Made by a program: the position numbers and the translations under genes
Origin: JBFGFG01 sp041627475
GTDB lineage: Bacteria > Actinomycetota > Nitriliruptoria > Nitriliruptorales > Nitriliruptoraceae
Direction of reading: 5' to 3'
Assembly: GCA_041627475.1 (NCBI GenBank)
Contig: JBFKQZ010000152.1
Coordinates: forward strand, 1 to 7,596
DNA: 7,596 bases
Part shown: positions 5,244 through 7,596 of the stretch, in pieces
How positions within the stretch are numbered: the first letter of the stretch is position 1
Layout: each line of letters starts with the position of its first letter
The notes under the pieces: model-generated
Database searches by the model: none
What the model was told of the DNA's origin: nothing
Seen by the model: only the letters and a program-made list of their open reading frames with translations

Positions 5244-5255
5244 GGAGACACGACC

Positions 5256-5897
5256 CTGCCCCAGGACGACCGCACGGCGAAGGCGCGCTTGCGCGATGCC
5301 GCGATCGAGCTCGTCGCGGCGTACGGCGCCGACGGGCTGACTGCCCGTGCCGTCGCCGAGGCAGCCGACGTCTCGCCCGGTCTGGTCACGCACCACTACG
5401 GCTCGATGGACGGCCTGCAGGCGGCCTGCGACCACCACGTCGCGGCACTCGTGCGTGAGGCCAAGCAGGACGCGATGGCACAGGGCGCCGCGCTCGACCC
5501 GCTGGCGGCGCTGCGTGACGGGGGCACGACCCACCTGCTGCGGTACCTCGCCCGACGGCTGGGGCAGGACGCGCCGCCCGTCGCCGACCTCGTCGACGAG
5601 CTCGTCGATGACGCCGAGGCGTACCTCGCGAAGGGCGAGGAGACCGGGCTGATCCAGCCGACGGACGACCCGCGCGGCCGCGCCGTGCTCGTCGTCGTCT
5701 GGTCGCTCGGCGGACTGGTGCTGCACGAGCACCTCCACCGACTGCTCGGCGTCGACCTCACCGACCCGGACCTCGCCGAGAACCCCGCGTTCGGCAACTA
5801 CGCCAGGCCCGTCGCCGAGCTGTACGGCAACGGGCTGCTCACTCCTGGCTTCGCCGCGCAGCTGCGCGAGAGCCTCGCCGCCATCCCCACCGCCTGA
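5256..5897 (+). CDS. TetR/AcrR-family transcriptional repressor of the adjacent ABC exporter
   Basis: The frame is open from a GTG at 5208, but that codon lies inside the operator and upstream of the predicted transcription start. The reported start is a CTG at 5256 with GGAG (5244-5247) 8 nt upstream, giving 213 aa and the usual 8-10 residues before the DNA-binding domain. From that start, RTAKARLRDAAIELVAAYGADGLTARAVAEAADVSPGLVTHHYGSMDGL, given here by its parts, shows the TetR helix-turn-helix: helix 1 at 10-19, helices 2-3 across 24-42, with VSPGLVTHHYGS as the recognition region. The rest is a helical ligand/dimer domain with VVVWSLGGLVLHEHLHRLLG near the dimer interface. The ABC ATPase follows 23 bp downstream in the same direction, so it probably represses itself and the pump until a ligand is bound. 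The ligand is unknown. Confidence 0.88.
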   Translation: MPQDDRTAKARLRDAAIELVAAYGADGLTARAVAEAADVSPGLVTHHYGSMDGLQAACDHHVAALVREAKQDAMAQGAALDPLAALRDGGTTHLLRYLARRLGQDAPPVADLVDELVDDAEAYLAKGEETGLIQPTDDPRGRAVLVVVWSLGGLVLHEHLHRLLGVDLTDPDLAENPAFGNYARPVAELYGNGLLTPGFAAQLRESLAAIPTA

Positions 5898-5920
5898 GCG
5901 GTGACCGGAAAGGACAGATC

Positions 5921-6826
5921 GTGACCGCACCCGCGATCCACACCCAGGGCCTGACGAAGCACTACGGCGACTTCCCGGCGCTGGTGGACCTCGACCTGGA
6001 GGTGCACCGCGGGGAGGTCTTCGGCTTCCTCGGCCCGAACGGCGCCGGCAAGTCGACGATGATCCGCACGGTCCTCGACGAGATCCGGCCGACCCGGGGC
6101 AGCGCGACCGTCCTCGGCATGGACAGCCACGAGCAGTCCGTCGAGATCCGCCGGCACATCGGGTACGTCCCGGGCGACCTGGCGATGTACCCCAACCTCA
6201 CGGGTCGAGACACGCTGCGGTACTTCGCCAACCTTCGCGGCGGGGTGGACGAGGCGCACGTCGACGAGCTCGCCGAGCGGCTCGAGGCCGACCTCGACAA
6301 GAAGGTCGGTGACCTGTCGACCGGCAACCGCCAGAAGGTCGCGCTGATCCAGGCGTTCATGCACCGGCCGGACCTGCTGCTGCTGGACGAGCCCAACAGT
6401 GGGCTCGACCCGCTGATGCAGCGCCAGCTCCAGCAGATGATGCGTGAGGCCGTCGCCGACGGTCGCACCGTCTTCCTGTCCAGCCACACCCTGTCGGAGG
6501 TGGAGCGCGTCGCCGACCGGGTCGGGATCATCCGGCACGGCCACCTCGTCGCCGTCGAGCGGGTCGACGTCCTGCGCGAGCGCGCCATCCGTCGCATCGA
6601 GCTGGTCTTCGACGAGCCGGTCGACCACACCGTGTTCGAGCGCGTCGAGGGTGCCCGCGACGTCAGTGCCCTGAACGGTCGCGTCACGTTGTCGTTCGAC
6701 GGTGACATGCCGTCGTTGCTGCAGACCGCGACGTCGGTCGGGGCCCTGCGCGACATCTCCACCCACGAGGCCGACCTCGAGGAGATCTTCCTCACCTACT
6801 ACCGCGACGAGGAGGTGGTGGGCTGA
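5921..6826 (+). CDS. ABC transporter ATP-binding protein, ABC-2/drug-export type
   Basis: This encodes 301 aa from a GTG at 5921 preceded by GGAAAGGA. Motifs in order: Walker A GPNGAGKST (38-46), a Q-loop region reading YVPGDLAMYPNLTG (82-95) in which Gly85 replaces the usual Gln, signature LSTGNRQKV (132-140), Walker B LLLLDEP (152-158), D-loop SGLD (160-163) and switch His189 in SSHTLSEVE. The first about 220 residues are the nucleotide-binding domain. Residues 222-300 are the C-terminal alpha/beta extension typical of BcrA/DrrA-like export ATPases, ending EADLEEIFLTYY. It energises the ABC-2 permease encoded downstream, whose start overlaps this stop by one base (TGATG), so expression is coupled. 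The substrate is probably a hydrophobic drug-like compound by analogy with TetR-linked members, but is not determined. Confidence 0.94.
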   Translation: MTAPAIHTQGLTKHYGDFPALVDLDLEVHRGEVFGFLGPNGAGKSTMIRTVLDEIRPTRGSATVLGMDSHEQSVEIRRHIGYVPGDLAMYPNLTGRDTLRYFANLRGGVDEAHVDELAERLEADLDKKVGDLSTGNRQKVALIQAFMHRPDLLLLDEPNSGLDPLMQRQLQQMMREAVADGRTVFLSSHTLSEVERVADRVGIIRHGHLVAVERVDVLRERAIRRIELVFDEPVDHTVFERVEGARDVSALNGRVTLSFDGDMPSLLQTATSVGALRDISTHEADLEEIFLTYYRDEEVVG

Positions 6827-7596
6827 TGTCCGCCCTGCCGATCACCGTCCGTGCCGTCCGCGACCGCTGGGTCGGGATGGTCGTCGCGATCGCCTCGCTC
6901 GGGCTGATGCTCGTGTTCGCCATGTTCGCCTACGCCGAGGTCGACCTCTCGATCTACACCAACCTGCCGGAGGCGATGCGCTCGATCATGGGCATCCCGG
7001 CCGACGCCGACGCGGCCAGCCTCGCGTACAACGTCATGCTCGGGACCATGTCGGCGCTGACGCTCGGCGGCCTGGCCGTCTCGTACGGCGCGAGCGCCAT
7101 CGCGGGCGAGGAGCGCAACGGCACGATCGGGCTGCTGCTGGCCAACCCCCGGTCGCGCACCCAGGTGCTGGTCGCCAAGACGATGGCGCTGCTGGCCCTG
7201 GTCGGGCTCGGTGGTCTGGCGCTGTGGGGTGCCGGCCTGCTCGCACCGGAGCTGCTCGGCGCCGACGTCGGGTCGAGCCACGTCGGTGCGATGGTCCTGC
7301 ACCTGACGCTGTTCGCGCTGTTCCACGGCTTCCTCGCCCTGGCGATCGGCGCGTGGACCGGACGGCGGGGCATCGCGTCGGCCATCCCGGCGGCCGTGCT
7401 GACGCTGTCGTTCCTGCTCGTCGGGGTGTTGCCGCTGCTCGAGGCGACGGAGGGCCTGGTCGGCTTCATCCCGTGGGACTGGTTCGACGGGAGCCAGCCG
7501 CTGCTCAACGGCGTGGCCTGGGACGACGTGGCCCGCCTCGCCGGCGGCGTCGGCGTCCTGTTCGCCGTGGCGCTGGTCGGTGTCCGGCGGCGGGAC
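6826..7596 (+). CDS. ABC-2 family permease (3' end beyond window)
   Basis: The frame is open from an ATG at 6826 to the window edge, 257 codons without a stop. Six hydrophobic segments lie at about 14-36, 69-93, 116-138, 152-178, 183-206 and 236-253. The last is followed by VRRRD, so only a short C-terminal tail is probably missing. Residues 93-118 (AGEERNGTIGLLLANPRSRTQVLVAK, named here by the key GEERNGT, LL-NP-SR and K positions) form the coupling-helix motif of ABC-2 export permeases (PF12679-like). One six-helix protein with a separate single ATPase implies a homodimeric pump core of two ATPases and two permeases in the cytoplasmic membrane. It is translationally coupled to the ATPase gene by a one-base stop/start overlap and lies under the TetR-controlled promoter. 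The substrate is unknown. Confidence 0.9.
   Translation, partial: MSALPITVRAVRDRWVGMVVAIASLGLMLVFAMFAYAEVDLSIYTNLPEAMRSIMGIPADADAASLAYNVMLGTMSALTLGGLAVSYGASAIAGEERNGTIGLLLANPRSRTQVLVAKTMALLALVGLGGLALWGAGLLAPELLGADVGSSHVGAMVLHLTLFALFHGFLALAIGAWTGRRGIASAIPAAVLTLSFLLVGVLPLLEATEGLVGFIPWDWFDGSQPLLNGVAWDDVARLAGGVGVLFAVALVGVRRRD

Noticed and set aside
4163..5389. Minus-strand open frame of 408 codons over yaaA, VOC and the TetR start
   Set aside because: It overlaps three well-supported genes in other frames and has no recognisable domain; it is a by-product of high GC content.
1..7596. CRISPR array, transposon ends, toxin-antitoxin or phage-defence system
   Set aside because: No spaced direct repeats of suitable length, no transposase, nuclease or reverse transcriptase motifs, and no small paired toxin-like frames apart from shadows. 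The genes are ordinary metabolic, stress and transport families.

Overview
The window is about 70% GC and gene-dense. It has GTG starts, purine-rich ribosome binding sites, several 1-4 bp gene overlaps and a strong stem terminator without a U tract. Together these suggest a high-GC actinobacterium (Actinomycetota); I cannot name the genus from sequence alone. All annotated genes look intact. The two genes at the window edges are cut by the window, not by mutation.

Layout. (1) 1-792, minus strand: a secreted DUF4397 protein with a C-terminal membrane segment, running off the left edge. (2) 1027-1231, plus: tRNA-Ser(GCT) and tRNA-Arg(ACG), followed by a 13-bp stem terminator. (3) 1401-2122: two small proteins of the antibiotic biosynthesis monooxygenase (ABM) fold, convergent on each other with a hairpin between them. 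(4) 2270-3846, plus: a two-gene operon of a cytoplasmic DsbA-like thioredoxin-fold protein with a very acidic tail and a YfdC-type formate/nitrite transporter (FNT) family membrane protein, coupled by a 4-bp ATGA overlap. (5) 3850-4638, minus: the peroxide-stress protein YaaA, whose stop lies 3 bp from the FNT stop. (6) 4754-5194, plus: a VOC (glyoxalase/resistance-fold) protein. (7) 5198-7596, plus: a drug-efflux-type operon of a TetR-family repressor, an ABC ATPase and an ABC-2 permease that runs off the right edge.

How the genes work together. Unit 7 is a self-contained regulated exporter. A promoter with a 17-bp spacer is overlaid by two operator-like inverted repeats of the same geometry, centred exactly 20 bp apart, with a third degenerate half-site 20 bp further upstream. 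The TetR protein is the obvious ligand-responsive repressor, with ABC ATPase plus permease as the induced pump. If this promoter is the real one, the repressor must start downstream of it. The only codon there with a well-placed ribosome binding site is a CTG. Units 3, 4 and 5 share a loose redox/stress theme (quinol-monooxygenase fold, thioredoxin fold, YaaA), but nothing in the sequence proves they are co-regulated.

I see no phage, transposon, CRISPR or defence-system genes. The least ordinary items are the phased operator array with the apparent CTG start, and the thioredoxin-fold/FNT pair in which the channel has two cysteines beside its pore histidine.
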